From Actinobacteria bacterium HGW-Actinobacteria-7 (GTDB taxonomy: Bacteria > Actinomycetota > Coriobacteriia > Anaerosomatales > PHET01): 64,000 nt of DNA. The notes beneath the pieces were generated by a model. The model did not search any database. It was not told the DNA's origin and saw only the letters and a list, made by a program, of their open reading frames with translations. This document shows, one piece after another, positions 8,124 through 16,975 of the stretch; position 1 is the first letter of the stretch; the number at the start of each line of letters is the position of its first letter. Position numbers and translations under genes: made by a program. The stretch lies in NCBI GenBank assembly GCA_002841275.1, contig PHET01000008.1:1-64000 (forward strand), given 5' to 3'.

Positions 8124-9038
8124 TCACCGTTCGTCCAGCCCGAAATCGATGACGCCGGTCAGCGTCAGAGCGCTCGCCGAAACACGATCGACCCCAGTGT
8201 GTCGGAGCGTGGCGAGTCGCGCCAGCGTGATGGTCCCTGATGCTTCGGTGAGCACGGTACGGCCGTGGGTGGATGCCTCTTCTCGGCAGACGCCCACCGC
8301 ACGCGTCAGCTGCTCGTCGTCCATGTTGTCCAGCAAAACGATGTCGGCTCCTGCCCTCACCGCTTCGCGCGCCTGTTCGAGCGAGTCCGCCTCGACTTCG
8401 AGGACCAGATCCGGATGTGCCGCCCGTGCCTGCGCGACCGCCTGAGCAACGCCGCCCGCACGAGCCAAATGGTTGTCCTTGACAAGCACCATGTCGTGCA
8501 ACCCGTCGCGATGATTGGTTCCGCCTCCCACGCGCACCGCGTACTTCGAGAGCGCGCGCAGGCCGGGCAGCGTCTTGCGGGTGTCGCACACCGCCAGCGC
8601 GGGCCCTGCCGCGGCCACCCACCGGGCCGTCTGGGTCGCGATGCCGGAGAGGACCATCATGAAGTCGAGTGCCGTCCGCTCCGCGCACAGAACGGCAGCG
8701 GCCAGCCCGTCGACCTCGGCGACCGCACATCCGGGTTCAACGCGAGCGCCTTCCGGTACGAGCGGGAAGAACTCGACCGGCTCGAAGATGCCCGCGGCGC
8801 GACTGAGCGCCTCGAACACCTCGGCCGCAACCGACAGCCCGCACACCGTGCACGCCTCGCGAGCAACGACAACGCCCGAGAACTGCGCATCGAGCCCGAC
8901 CACCGAACTGCTGGTCACGTCGTGAGTGAGCACGTCAGGCGAGGGCACTGCTCCGGCAAGGAAGCGCGAGGCCTCCACTCCCAAGTCTTCGGCCAGCGCG
9001 ACGGCTATGGTGTCGGTAATCGAAGGAAGCTCGTACAT
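8124..9038 (-). CDS. nadC: Quinolinate phosphoribosyltransferase (nicotinate-nucleotide pyrophosphorylase)
   Basis: NadC converts quinolinate and PRPP to nicotinate mononucleotide, the third step of de novo NAD synthesis. Motifs are TRKTLPGLRALSKYAV, GGGTNHRDGLHDMVLVKDNH, EVEADSLEQ and DNMDDEQL. ATG 9038 overlaps the nadB stop codon (TGATG). The ORF-track start adds 22 unlikely residues. The order nadA-nadB-nadC gives a complete aspartate-to-NaMN pathway. Confidence 0.96.
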   Translation of the reverse strand: MYELPSITDTIAVALAEDLGVEASRFLAGAVPSPDVLTHDVTSSSVVGLDAQFSGVVVAREACTVCGLSVAAEVFEALSRAAGIFEPVEFFPLVPEGARVEPGCAVAEVDGLAAAVLCAERTALDFMMVLSGIATQTARWVAAAGPALAVCDTRKTLPGLRALSKYAVRVGGGTNHRDGLHDMVLVKDNHLARAGGVAQAVAQARAAHPDLVLEVEADSLEQAREAVRAGADIVLLDNMDDEQLTRAVGVCREEASTHGRTVLTEASGTITLARLATLRHTGVDRVSASALTLTGVIDFGLDER

Positions 9039-10735
9039 CAGTCCCGTCCTATGTCCGGTTGCGAATCGGGCGTCTGCGGTGCGGCCGTGAGCGGTTCGAA
9101 CCATGGTGCACGCTCACGACACATGACGACGTGTCCACGCCAATGCTCGTCGTCGCGGTCCTCGAAGTCCAGCCGGGAATGGCAGCCACGCGACTCCTCG
9201 CGCACAAGCGCGCCACGGGTCAGAAGCGAGGCCACGGTGATCAGGTTGGCCGCCTCGAGCACGGGCAGACTCGTCGAGGGCGACAGCCCGCGCGCGAGCT
9301 GATCGATTCCATCGGATGCGCGCGCCAGACCCTCGGCCGTGCGCGTCATACCCACGTACGAGCCGGTCAGGTCGTGCAGCGCCGCGATGGCGGTCGCAGG
9401 GTCTGTGGTGATGTCAGACGGTCCGACCACCATGTCGGCGTCAGCCACGAGCGCTGCGGGCTTCTGGGCAGGGGTGATCTCGTGCGCCAGAGCTCGGGCG
9501 ATCCGCCGAGAGAAGACGAGACCCTCGAGCAGCGAATTGGATGCAAGCCGGTTGGCGCCGTGAAGGCCCGTGGCGGCAACCTCACCGGACGCGTAGAGGC
9601 CGGAGATGCTGCTGCGCCCGTCGATGTCGACGACCACGCCACCGACCTGGTAGTGCGCGGCGGGAGCTACAGGGATTAGATCGCGCGACAGGTCGTAGCC
9701 GGCCTCGGCGCACCCTTTCCAGATGGCGGGGAAACGGGAGCGGAGGTACGACTCGCCCAAGTGACGGGCGTCGAGCCAGACATTGCTCCGGCCGCACCGC
9801 GCCATGACCCGCTCTATCTCGCGACTGACTACGTCGCGCGGGGCCAGCTCGGCGAGCGGATGGATGTCGATCATGAACCGCTGCATGTCGCAGTCGAGCA
9901 GATACGCACCCTCCCCGCGCAACGCCTCGCTGACGAGGAATCGCGGAGCGGATGCGTGATCGAGCGCGGTGGGATGGAACTGGACGAACTCGAGGTCGGT
10001 CACGTGTGCGCCCGCCCGCCATGCGGCCGCCACCCCATCGCCGGTTGCGATGAGCGGGTTCGTCGTGACGCTGAACGCCTGTCCCGAACCACCCGTGGCC
10101 AGTACGACAGCGCGCGCCAGGTGCGCTTCCAGCCGCCCGGCGATCTGGTCGAGTACAAGCGCGCCCACGCAGCGGCCGTCGGGCCCGGTGAGCACATCGA
10201 CGAGGAACCGGTGCTCGAAGACGGGGATACGACCGCGGTCGATGAGCGCAGAAGTGAGCGCCTGCTGAATCGCAGCGCCGGTCTTGTCGCCCGAGTGCAA
10301 CACCCGCGGCAGGGTGTGCCCCCCTTCGCGTGCGAGTGCCACTCCCCCGCTATCGGCCAGGTCGAACCGCACGCCGAAGCCTTGAAGCGCGTCGAGCGCT
10401 GCAGCAGCCTCGGTCACGACCGCGCGCACGACCCGCTCGTCGCACAGCCCTTGGCCGACCACAAGCGTGTCAGCAAGGTGCAGCTCAGAAGAGTCGGCCT
10501 CGCCAACAGCGCCGGCGATGCCGCCTTGGGCATACCACGTGTTCGTCTCGGCAAGCTCACCTTTGGTGAGAAGCGACACCGAGAAGTCCTGCGAGGCGTG
10601 CAACGCGGCGGTGAGGCCCGCGATACCGCTTCCCACGACGAGCACATCACTCTCATGGACCGTGAGGCGTGAAGTGTCAAACGCCAGCAGGTATCGGGCG
10701 CTCAGTAGGCTTGGCGGGTTGAGGACGTCAGCCAA
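9038..10735 (-). CDS. nadB: L-aspartate oxidase
   Basis: NadB oxidises aspartate to iminoaspartate for NadA. It has an N-terminal FAD-binding GSGIAGLTAALHA motif, HTLPRVLHSGDKTG, QFHPTAL, and SEALRGEGAYLLD. A C-terminal helical domain carries the ESRGCHSRLDFEDRDDEHW signature. The start is uncertain. TTG 10735, overlapping the nadA stop by 8 bases, gives about 565 aa; the ORF-track start at 10822 lies deep inside nadA. In an anaerobe fumarate or a quinone is a likely electron acceptor, as known for the family. Confidence 0.94.
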   Translation of the reverse strand: MADVLNPPSLLSARYLLAFDTSRLTVHESDVLVVGSGIAGLTAALHASQDFSVSLLTKGELAETNTWYAQGGIAGAVGEADSSELHLADTLVVGQGLCDERVVRAVVTEAAAALDALQGFGVRFDLADSGGVALAREGGHTLPRVLHSGDKTGAAIQQALTSALIDRGRIPVFEHRFLVDVLTGPDGRCVGALVLDQIAGRLEAHLARAVVLATGGSGQAFSVTTNPLIATGDGVAAAWRAGAHVTDLEFVQFHPTALDHASAPRFLVSEALRGEGAYLLDCDMQRFMIDIHPLAELAPRDVVSREIERVMARCGRSNVWLDARHLGESYLRSRFPAIWKGCAEAGYDLSRDLIPVAPAAHYQVGGVVVDIDGRSSISGLYASGEVAATGLHGANRLASNSLLEGLVFSRRIARALAHEITPAQKPAALVADADMVVGPSDITTDPATAIAALHDLTGSYVGMTRTAEGLARASDGIDQLARGLSPSTSLPVLEAANLITVASLLTRGALVREESRGCHSRLDFEDRDDEHWRGHVVMCRERAPWFEPLTAAPQTPDSQPDIGRD

Positions 10736-11642
10736 TCGCGACCATCCGTTCGACGGCGGCACGGGCGCGCTGGGCGACCGCGTCGGGCACTTCGACGGCG
10801 TACTGGCCGAGTTCGAGCGCATCGGCCAGTTTGGAGAGCGTGGTGAGTTTCATGTTGGGGCACAGCATGCGCGGCGCGATCTCGTGGAAGAGCTTGCCCG
10901 GTGCCGCCTTCTGAAGAGCGTGGACCAGCCCGGACTCAGTGATGACGATGAACTCGCTGGCGGGATTCTGAGCGGCGAATGCGAGCATCTGGGACGTGGA
11001 GAGCACAGCATCGCCAAGATCGACTACGTCGGGGCGACACTCGGGATGCACCATGACAGGCGCCCCCGGGAAGCCATCGCGCGCCGCCGCCACCTGCTGG
11101 GCGGTGACTTGGTCATGGGTGGGGCACCAGCCGTCCCAGAGCACGACCTCGACTTCGGGAAGTGAGCGGGCGACCCAACTGCCCAGGTTGCGGTCGGGAG
11201 CGAACAGGATCTTCTCGGCCCCCAGAGCTTGCACCACTGCAACCGCGTTGGCGCTCGTGACGCACACATCACTCTCAGCCTTGACCTCGGCCGAGGAGTT
11301 CACATAGGTGACGACCGGAACGCCGGCATGCTCGGCCTTCCACGCACGCAGGGCCTCGCCGGTGACCATGTCGGCCATGGGGCACCCGGCACGCAGCTCG
11401 GGCAGCAGGACGGTCTTGTGCGGAGCAAGGATCTTCGCGGTCTCGGCCATGAAGTGCACCCCGCAGAACACGATGGTGTCCGCGTCCGTGGCAGCGGCCT
11501 GCCGTGAGAGTCCCAGAGAGTCCCCCACGAAGTCGGCGGCGTCTTGCACCTCGGCGCGCTGATAGTTGTGCGCCAAGATGACTGCACCGCGCTCGCGAGC
11601 CAGTTCGCGGATGTGGGCAGTGAGCTGGGTGTTGTCGGTCAC
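10728..11642 (-). CDS. nadA: Quinolinate synthase A
   Basis: NadA condenses iminoaspartate with dihydroxyacetone phosphate using a [4Fe-4S] cluster. Recognisable segments are AHNYQRAEVQDAADFVGDSL, FCGVHFMAETAKIL, the Cys in ELRAGCPMADM, VHPECRPDVVDLGD and the C-terminal MLCPNMKLTTL. Start GTG 11642 follows AAGGAG. The gene sits between panC and nadB in the coenzyme operon. The length of 304 aa is normal. Confidence 0.96.
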   Translation of the reverse strand: MTDNTQLTAHIRELARERGAVILAHNYQRAEVQDAADFVGDSLGLSRQAAATDADTIVFCGVHFMAETAKILAPHKTVLLPELRAGCPMADMVTGEALRAWKAEHAGVPVVTYVNSSAEVKAESDVCVTSANAVAVVQALGAEKILFAPDRNLGSWVARSLPEVEVVLWDGWCPTHDQVTAQQVAAARDGFPGAPVMVHPECRPDVVDLGDAVLSTSQMLAFAAQNPASEFIVITESGLVHALQKAAPGKLFHEIAPRMLCPNMKLTTLSKLADALELGQYAVEVPDAVAQRARAAVERMVAIG

Positions 11643-11663
11643 GACGTCGCTCCTTCGCAGGCG

Positions 11664-12536
11664 CTAGGCGGCCGGTGGCGCCAGCGGGCAGTTGTCGATC
11701 AGGTGCGTGGTTCCCACATGCGCGGCCACGATCGCGCGCGCAGTGCCGGCAACGCGTTCGAGAGGCTCGAGCGTGGCTGGATCGATCACCGCCGCGTAGT
11801 CGAGCGAAACTGCCACATCGGAGGCTGCCACGCGCACCTGGAATGCATCGCGCATCGCAGCCTCGATAGCAGGCACATCCAGCTCGCCCCATGCGACAGC
11901 GCGCGCTGCGGCCTCAAGCGCCTCGGGCACCGCAATCGCCGTCTGTCGTTCCTGCGCCGAGAGGTAGGCGTTACGGCTGGAAAGCGCGAGCCCGTCGCGC
12001 TCACGCACGGTCGGGCAGGCGACGATACCGACTCCCAGATCCAAGTCGAGCACCAGCCGTTCGATGATCTTGAGCTGCTGGTAGTCCTTCTCGCCGAAGA
12101 ACGCGAGATCCGGGCGCACGATGCTGAACAACTTGGCGACCACCGTCGCAACTCCGGCGAAATGGCCGGCGCGAAGAGCACCTTCCCACCGGGCTGCCAA
12201 CGGGCCGGGATCGACGGTGACCTGAGTGTCGGGTGCATACATCGTGGCAGGCGTGGGGGTGAACGCCACCTCGACGCCCTCGGCCGACAGCGCGGACAGG
12301 TCGGCCTCGATGGGCCGCGGATAGGCCTCGAAGTCCTCCCCTGGTGAGAACTGGGTGGGATTGACGAATATCGAGGCGACTACGAGGTCCGTACGCGCAC
12401 ACGCCGCCCGGACAAGCGACAGGTGGCCTTCGTGAAGCGCACCCATCGTTGGGACGAATCCCACCCGCTTGCCCTCTTTGCGTGCAGCGGCCACGGCGGC
12501 CCGAAGCTCGGCCTTGTTGCTGATGCGTTCTATCAC
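11664..12536 (-). CDS. panC: Pantothenate synthetase (pantoate-beta-alanine ligase)
   Basis: PanC joins pantoate and beta-alanine via a pantoyl-adenylate. The 290-aa protein has the nucleotidyltransferase HIGH-type motif (FVPTMGALHEGHLSLV), FVNPTQFSPGEDF, FGEKDYQQL and the KMSKS-like region SSRNAYLS. It overlaps panB by 4 bases. No panD (aspartate decarboxylase) is seen in the window. Confidence 0.96.
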   Translation of the reverse strand: MIERISNKAELRAAVAAARKEGKRVGFVPTMGALHEGHLSLVRAACARTDLVVASIFVNPTQFSPGEDFEAYPRPIEADLSALSAEGVEVAFTPTPATMYAPDTQVTVDPGPLAARWEGALRAGHFAGVATVVAKLFSIVRPDLAFFGEKDYQQLKIIERLVLDLDLGVGIVACPTVRERDGLALSSRNAYLSAQERQTAIAVPEALEAAARAVAWGELDVPAIEAAMRDAFQVRVAASDVAVSLDYAAVIDPATLEPLERVAGTARAIVAAHVGTTHLIDNCPLAPPAA

Positions 12537-13429
12537 AGGAGGTCCTCGTCGTCATACTCGGCAGAAAAGAGCAGCTCGGCCTCGGCGACGACTTCTCGGC
12601 TGACGTGTGTGGTCTCCGGCTCGCCCGGGAATGCGCGGCTCCGCACGTCCTCGGCATACGCCTCGATTGCACTGCCGATGACCTCGTCGAGGTCTGCATA
12701 GCGCCGGGCGTGCTTGGGCAGGAAGTCTCCCAGGCCCAAGAGATCGTGGTAGACCTGCACCTGCCCATCGCAGCCCACACCCGCGCCGATACCGATGGTC
12801 GGGATGGTCAGCAACTCGCTGACGCGGGTCGCGAGTTCTGCGGGAATGCACTCGAGCACGATCGCGAAGGCACCCGCGTCTTCGAGCGCGCGGCAGTCTT
12901 CGAGAAGCTTCGCTGCGGGGGCGGCGTCCTTGGCCTGCGTGTGGTAGCCACCCAGCGTGTTGACCGACTGTGGAGTCAGACCGACGTGACCCATCACGGG
13001 GACGCCGGCGTCGGTAAGTTCCTGTGTGACCATCAGCGAGGTCTCAGAGGCGCCCTCGAGCTTGACCGCATGTGCGCCGCCCTCTGCAAGCAGCCGACCT
13101 GCGTTGGTCAGTGCGAGCTCGACGCTGGGCTGGTAGCTCATGAAGGGCATGTCCGCGACGACCAGGGTGCGACTCGTGGCGCGGGAAACCGCCGCCGTCG
13201 CGCGCACCATGTCATCCATGGTCACTGGAAGGGTCGAAGCATGACCAAGCATGGTCATGCCCAGAGAGTCACCCACCAGAATCACCTCAACGCCGGCCTT
13301 CTCGGCAATGCGCGCTGCATGGTAGTCATAGGCGGTGATCACGGTGATGGGGCGACCCGCTGCTTTGAGCGCAGTAAGCGAGGACGCCGTGACGCGGGGA
13401 CGGGGAGCTGGAACAGGGACAACACTCAT
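12533..13429 (-). CDS. panB: 3-methyl-2-oxobutanoate hydroxymethyltransferase (ketopantoate synthase)
   Basis: PanB adds a hydroxymethyl group to ketoisovalerate in pantothenate synthesis. Motifs include TAYDYHAARIAEKAGV, LVGDSLGMTMLGH, VADMPFMSY, GHVGLTPQSVNTLGGY and IGIGAGVGCDGQVQVYHD. The 298-aa length is slightly long because of an acidic C-terminal tail (EYDDEDLL). It is the first gene of the pan-nad operon; an extended -10 element lies about 80 bases upstream. Confidence 0.96.
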   Translation of the reverse strand: MSVVPVPAPRPRVTASSLTALKAAGRPITVITAYDYHAARIAEKAGVEVILVGDSLGMTMLGHASTLPVTMDDMVRATAAVSRATSRTLVVADMPFMSYQPSVELALTNAGRLLAEGGAHAVKLEGASETSLMVTQELTDAGVPVMGHVGLTPQSVNTLGGYHTQAKDAAPAAKLLEDCRALEDAGAFAIVLECIPAELATRVSELLTIPTIGIGAGVGCDGQVQVYHDLLGLGDFLPKHARRYADLDEVIGSAIEAYAEDVRSRAFPGEPETTHVSREVVAEAELLFSAEYDDEDLL

Positions 13430-13504
13430 GGTCTACTCCTTTGCGGTCCGCCGTCGCAGCCCCGGCACGCGGGGTCCACGCGGCTCTGCCGACGAGGGAG
13501 TGCG

Positions 13505-13513
13505 AGTATAGCA
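13505..13513 (-). promoter_or_regulatory. Extended -10 promoter element for the panB operon
   Basis: On the minus strand the sequence TGCTATACT fits an extended -10 element (TGnTATAAT). It lies 76-84 bases upstream of the panB start. No good -35 hexamer is seen at 17 bases, as is common for extended -10 promoters. Assigned by pattern only. Confidence 0.45.
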
Positions 13514-13556
13514 CTGGCACCCACCCTCACCTGCGGTGACGTGCCCGTTCCGTCAA

Positions 13557-14351
13557 CTAGTCCTCGGTGTACAGCTCCTCCGGATACTGCAGCGGAGCCT
13601 GCTCGACCGCGCGGAAGAGCGCGACGGCCTCCGGAGCCCTCTCGGCAGGCACCAGAAGCTTGAATATCGTGGCAAGCCCGAACGGGTCCATGTCCACGCC
13701 CGGCTCGAACGGCTCGAAGGCGTACGGGATGCCTTGGTCGGCGAGCACATCGCGCTTGAACTGCAGCCCGGCGTCGAAACCCGCTATGGAGTCCGAGAGG
13801 CTGTCGCTACGAGCGACCTCGACCCATTCGACCTCGCCAAGCGGCATGTTGTGCTCGGTGTCGGGCGGAGGCATGGTACCGAAGTCGCGCAGTACGGCAC
13901 CCACTGCGCCCTCAGAGCGCTTGAGGTATGTGCCGTCCGGCAGGACGAGTCTGGGTGCTATCTCCAGCAGCGGCGTGAGCACAAAATCGCGCTGTGCTAT
14001 GCCGGGATGAGGCACGGTCAGCTCATCGTTCGCTATCTCCTCATCACCAAAGAGCAGCAGGTCCAGATCGAGCGTACGCGGTCCTTTTTCGACACCGCGT
14101 TCGCGTCCGAATTCGGTTTCGATGTCCCTCAGAAGGCCGAGCAACGCAAGGGGCTCAAGACCCGTGGTTATCTCGACAACGGCGTTGAGGAAGTTCGGCT
14201 GGTCTTCGATCAGCGCCGCAGCCGACTCGTAGACGTGCGACACCTTCACGACATGGGTCTCGGACAGGTGCTCGATCGCATCGGCCGCTCTCGCGAGCGT
14301 GCCCAAGCGATCACCCAGATTGCTTCCCAGTCCGACGTAGGCGGTCGTCAT
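13557..14351 (-). CDS. folK: HPPK (folate synthesis) with an extra C-terminal domain
   Basis: The N-terminal ~160 residues are 6-hydroxymethyl-7,8-dihydropterin pyrophosphokinase: YVGLGSNLGDR, QPNFLNAVVEI, GRERGVEKGPRTLDLDLLLF and VPHPGIAQRDFVLTPLLEIAP. The remaining ~100 residues (from about EWVEVARSDS) are not part of HPPK. They resemble a DUF2007-like domain (LADQGIPYAFEPFEPG followed by LLVPAERAPEAVALF). The protein is 264 aa instead of about 160. It follows folP in the folE-folP-folK set. The HPPK assignment is firm and the C-terminal domain name is tentative. Confidence 0.92.
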   Translation of the reverse strand: MTTAYVGLGSNLGDRLGTLARAADAIEHLSETHVVKVSHVYESAAALIEDQPNFLNAVVEITTGLEPLALLGLLRDIETEFGRERGVEKGPRTLDLDLLLFGDEEIANDELTVPHPGIAQRDFVLTPLLEIAPRLVLPDGTYLKRSEGAVGAVLRDFGTMPPPDTEHNMPLGEVEWVEVARSDSLSDSIAGFDAGLQFKRDVLADQGIPYAFEPFEPGVDMDPFGLATIFKLLVPAERAPEAVALFRAVEQAPLQYPEELYTED

Positions 14352-14411
14352 CGCGATGGTCCTCTCTCACACAATGGTTCTTGAGAGGAATATGCCCGTT
14401 AACGACCGCGC

Positions 14412-15278
14412 CTAGCTTGGCACCACACCGCTATTCCAAAGAGCCTTCGACACCGTCAGACACTGCACTGTCTCTTTGACGTCATGAACGCGGATGATTG
14501 CGGCGCCTGACCGAACAGCCTCGACAGCCACGGCAAGCGAGCCGCCCAGCCGCGAGCGCGGCTCGTCAGCACCGGTGAGTTCACCGATGAAGCGCTTCCG
14601 AGACGCGCCCACCAGCAGCGGGTAACCGTAATCCGCTAGCAATGGCAGGGCGTTCAACAGTGCCAGATTGTGCGCGAGCGTCTTACCGAAGCCGATTCCC
14701 GGATCGAGCACGATGCGCTCGCGCGCCACTCCCGCCGACTCGAGCACTGCAGCCTGAGCGAGCAGGAACCCGCCCACTTCGCGCACGACGTCGTCATAGT
14801 GAGGGGTCGACTGCATGGTCGCCGGATCGCCCAGCATATGCATGACCACGAGACCCGCGTCACATGACGCGGCCGCGTCCACCATAGCCGGGTCACGGAA
14901 GCCCGACACGTCGTTGATGATCGTCGCGCCGGCCTCGACACATGCGATGGCGACCTCAGCATGTCTGGTGTCTATGGAGACGGGCCTGCTCTCCATGGAC
15001 AAGCGCTGTATCACCGGCCGCACCCGAGCGATCTCAAACGCTATGGAGAGCTCTTGTGCACCAGGTCGGGTGGACTCGCCGCCCACATCGACGATTGCGG
15101 CTCCCTGTTCCCACATACGCTGACCTGCGACAACAGCGTCGGCCGGGTCCTCGTGCGTGCCACCATCCGAGAAGGAGTCAGGCGTGACGTTCAGAATGCC
15201 CATGACCAACGGAGTCTCCAGCGCCAGCTCGGAGGGCCCGCATCTCCACACCGCAGGCTTCTCAGGCATCTCCATCAT
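14412..15278 (-). CDS. folP: Dihydropteroate synthase
   Basis: FolP condenses p-aminobenzoate with dihydropterin pyrophosphate. The TIM-barrel signatures are present: [45 protein letters not shown] and [18 protein letters not shown]. The 288-aa protein has about 20 extra N-terminal residues before the barrel. It overlaps folE by 4 bases. Confidence 0.96.
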   Translation of the reverse strand: MMEMPEKPAVWRCGPSELALETPLVMGILNVTPDSFSDGGTHEDPADAVVAGQRMWEQGAAIVDVGGESTRPGAQELSIAFEIARVRPVIQRLSMESRPVSIDTRHAEVAIACVEAGATIINDVSGFRDPAMVDAAASCDAGLVVMHMLGDPATMQSTPHYDDVVREVGGFLLAQAAVLESAGVARERIVLDPGIGFGKTLAHNLALLNALPLLADYGYPLLVGASRKRFIGELTGADEPRSRLGGSLAVAVEAVRSGAAIIRVHDVKETVQCLTVSKALWNSGVVPS

Positions 15279-15847
15279 CGGCGCGACCGCTGTGTGATGA
15301 GGCTCATCGCCTCGGCGCGCGTGGCGGCGTTGCGCTCGAAGATACCGCGAACCGCGCTCGTGACCGTCTCGGACCCCGGCTTACGTACGCCCCGCATCGA
15401 CATGCAGAGGTGCTCGGCCTCGATCACCACGATGACGCCAGCCGGATCGAGGTGCTCGACGATGGTATCGGCGATCTGTGAGGTGAGGCGCTCCTGAACC
15501 TGCGGCCGTTTAGCGAAGAGATCCACCACACGCGCAAGCTTGGAAAGGCCGCATATCCGACCGTGCTTCCCCGGAACATACGCGACGTGCGCGCGCCCCA
15601 TGAACGGCACGAGGTGGTGTTCGCACACCGAGTAGAGCGGAATGTCGCGAACCAGCACCATCTCCTGGTGTCCTTCGTTGAAGGTCACACAGAAATGTTC
15701 GCCGGGCTCTTGGTCCAAACCTGCGAAGATCTCGGCATACATGTCCGCCACGCGCCGAGGAGTCTCTAACAATCCCTCGCGCGTGACATCCTCGCCGACT
15801 CCCTCGAGGATCAGACGAACGCCTGTTTCGATCTTTTCGCGGTCCAT
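15275..15847 (-). CDS. folE: GTP cyclohydrolase I
   Basis: FolE converts GTP to dihydroneopterin triphosphate, the entry to folate synthesis. It is the first gene of the fol set. The zinc and active-site region [21 protein letters not shown] is present, together with [22 protein letters not shown] and [15 protein letters not shown]. Start ATG 15847 follows GGAG. At 190 aa the length is standard. Confidence 0.96.
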   Translation of the reverse strand: MDREKIETGVRLILEGVGEDVTREGLLETPRRVADMYAEIFAGLDQEPGEHFCVTFNEGHQEMVLVRDIPLYSVCEHHLVPFMGRAHVAYVPGKHGRICGLSKLARVVDLFAKRPQVQERLTSQIADTIVEHLDPAGVIVVIEAEHLCMSMRGVRKPGSETVTSAVRGIFERNAATRAEAMSLITQRSRR

Positions 15848-16047
15848 CGGTACTCCAGACGACGGCGGTGAAGGTGCGCCCAGTATCCCCTATTGCGGCC
15901 GCGGTCGTCTTGGGAATGGCTGTGCTATCTGAGTGTCAGCCAGTCGTATCTCGATCCGATGGCGACGCGACCTGTGTGTTTACGATAGACGCGCACCCGC
16001 CAGCTGCCCTCTTTGTTCTTGCGCGCAATGCCCTCTCCCCGGCGAGC

Positions 16048-16974
16048 TCACCATGCCCCGAACGCCTTGCCGATCGAGATCACTGCCGGCCCGAGAATGA
16101 CGATCATCGTCGCCGGCAAGATGCACAGGATCAGCGGAAAGACGATCTTCACCGGCGTCTTCTGCGCCTGTTCCTCGGCGCGTTGACGGCGCATCAGCCG
16201 CATCTCAGTTGCCTGTGTTCGCAGAACCTTGCCGATCGGAATCCCGAGCTGCTCTGCCTGAACTATCGCAGTGATGAACGCGTTGAGTTCGGCCACATCT
16301 GTGCGCTTCGCAAGGTTGTGCAGTGCATCTCCCCGATCCGCGCCCGACTGGATGTCTTGGAGTGCCCGCGCAAGTTCGCGATGCAGTGGCCCGTCCGAGG
16401 TCCTGACGATCTTGGCTATTGCCTGATCGAAACCAAGACCAGCCTCAATACTGATCGTAAGCATATCGAGCATGTCGGGAAGATCGCGAAGAATCCGCTT
16501 CTTGCGAGCGTCCACGCGATGGCCCACCCACAGGTCTGGCACGAAGAATGCCAGCACCGAGACTAGAAGGGCAATCATCCACACGAGCGTCGAGCCATCG
16601 GCCAGAACGGACCAACCCACCGTAAGTGCTGCGGCGGCAAGTCCGAGTAGCAGCTTGATAGCTATCAGACGGTCGGCATCCATCGCTCTCGGACTTCCCG
16701 CCAACACGAGTCTACGTGCGGTACGACGACGGTAGTCCTTGGGTGCAAGACTCGCCAGCGCCGACTTGACTCGCCCTATGCCGGGCACGAGGAGGCGCCG
16801 GGACAGTGGTTGAAGTTGCGGGTGGGCGATCGCGGCCTGATCCGACTCATATGCGGTGAGTCCAACAAGCCGTCGGCTCACTGCGCGTTCGTCCGAGAAC
16901 AGAGCCGAAAGACCTAGCCACGCGAGCAGCGCGACGCTTGAGAATACGGTGGTAGCGATCAGAATGCTCTGCAT
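16048..16974 (-). CDS. tadC: Tad pilus inner-membrane platform protein TadC
   Basis: This 308-aa T2SS-F-type membrane platform protein is the last gene of the Tad operon. It has an N-terminal membrane helix, two central ones (IALLVSVLAFFVPDLWVG region) and a C-terminal pair. The type II secretion F domain includes LPDMLDMLTISIEAGLGFDQA and TAIVQAEQLGIPIGKVLRTQA. It starts 1 base after the VWA-TadB stop. TadB and TadC together form the platform on which the TadA ATPase acts. Confidence 0.9.
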   Translation of the reverse strand: MQSILIATTVFSSVALLAWLGLSALFSDERAVSRRLVGLTAYESDQAAIAHPQLQPLSRRLLVPGIGRVKSALASLAPKDYRRRTARRLVLAGSPRAMDADRLIAIKLLLGLAAAALTVGWSVLADGSTLVWMIALLVSVLAFFVPDLWVGHRVDARKKRILRDLPDMLDMLTISIEAGLGFDQAIAKIVRTSDGPLHRELARALQDIQSGADRGDALHNLAKRTDVAELNAFITAIVQAEQLGIPIGKVLRTQATEMRLMRRQRAEEQAQKTPVKIVFPLILCILPATMIVILGPAVISIGKAFGAW

Positions 16975-16975
16975 C

